From the NCBI GenBank assembly GCA_003153875.1, contig PMBY01000234.1, positions 9,120 through 14,622 of the forward strand: DNA of 5,503 nt. Direction: 5' to 3'. The position numbers and the translations under genes are program-made. The stretch comes from Myxococcales bacterium. Lineage in GTDB: Bacteria > Myxococcota > Polyangia > Fen-1088. Below are positions 5,229 to 5,503 of this stretch, piece by piece (position 1 is the stretch's first letter; each line of letters opens with the position of its first letter). The notes under the pieces are model-generated. The model searched no databases, was not told where the DNA came from, and was given only the letters and a program-made list of their open reading frames with translations.

Positions 5229-5503
5229 GAGGTCTCTCCCTCCTCGACCGCGCGCTTGGATTCGACCACCATCGTGCGCAATGAATGGGAACCTTCACCC
5301 ACTGCCCACAGGGCGAGAAATCCCCATCCCACGTACCACACGAACTGGATTCCATGCAGAGCGATGGCGTAGGCCCCGCCCAAGTGGCTGACCGTGGCCG
5401 CGGGCAAGTAAGCGCCCAGAGCAATGAGAACGCCCGCATGGAACTGGCCAACCAAACCTGGCGAATTGGGCAGGGAGATGAGCACGCCGGTGAAAGCCAT
5501 GGC
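5225..5503 (-). CDS. Flippase-like (LPG_synthase_TM family) membrane protein, C-terminal end only
   Basis: Ninety-two residues and the TGA stop are visible; the N-terminal part lies beyond the right edge. The segment SLPNSPGLVGQFH (residues 10-22 of the fragment) matches the conserved LPxxPGxxGxFe motif near the C-terminus of the LPG_synthase_TM / UPF0104 / YbhN-type family. These multi-pass inner-membrane proteins are linked to lipid or glycan-lipid handling and include the flippase domain of MprF. Two hydrophobic stretches follow (about 23-41 and 46-68), then a short charged tail rich in Glu, Arg and Lys, presumably cytoplasmic. The Met at 5500 is not taken as the start, because the frame stays open to the edge and the family is about 300 residues. 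The stop overlaps the GTG of the downstream exported-protein gene by four bases, so the two form an operon. The substrate cannot be told from this fragment. Confidence 0.8.
   Translation of the reverse strand, partial: AMAFTGVLISLPNSPGLVGQFHAGVLIALGAYLPAATVSHLGGAYAIALHGIQFVWYVGWGFLALWAVGEGSHSLRTMVVESKRAVEEGETS

Noticed and set aside
4854..5372. Plus-strand open frame of 172 codons
   Set aside because: Antisense to both the coupled exported-protein gene and the flippase-like gene, which have better support.

Overview
The window looks like chromosomal DNA from a GC-rich member of the Myxococcota or a close relative in the old deltaproteobacteria. The main evidence is a protein that joins an N-terminal zinc ribbon, a GYF-like domain, one transmembrane helix and an AgmX/PglI-type C-terminal domain. 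This layout is known mainly from myxobacteria, for example the gliding-motility protein AgmX/GltJ. GC-rich codon use and Ala/Pro-rich linkers agree. The genus cannot be settled from the sequence alone.

Layout from left to right. (1) 1-952, minus strand: the first 317 codons of serC (phosphoserine aminotransferase), cut by the left edge. (2) 953-1351: a divergent intergenic region. It has a G-rich stretch over the serC ribosome binding site, a degenerate hexamer array with a long inverted repeat (1023-1166), a weak terminator-like hairpin (1238-1259) and a perfect hairpin just before the purA ribosome binding site (1321-1335). (3) 1352-2659, plus: complete purA (adenylosuccinate synthetase). 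(4) 2660-2824: intergenic, with a near-consensus sigma70 promoter (2753-2780). (5) 2825-4507, plus: the 560-residue AgmX/GltJ-like envelope protein. (6) 4508-4784: the spacer between two convergent genes, holding an array of imperfect 13-bp repeats in two opposite orientations. (7) 4785-5228, minus: a 147-residue exported protein of unknown function, started by GTG. (8) 5225-5503, minus: the C-terminal end of a flippase-like (LPG_synthase_TM family) membrane protein, cut by the right edge and overlapping gene 7 by four bases.

serC and purA are housekeeping genes, transcribed away from each other. The AgmX-like gene appears to be its own transcription unit. The two rightmost genes form a translationally coupled pair that converges on it. 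The least ordinary items are the inverted 13-bp repeat array, the hexamer array with its near-perfect inverted repeat, the stand-alone AgmX/GltJ-like protein, and a histidine in PurA where a near-invariant active-site glutamine is expected. I found no RNA genes, CRISPR array, insertion sequence or clear new defence system.
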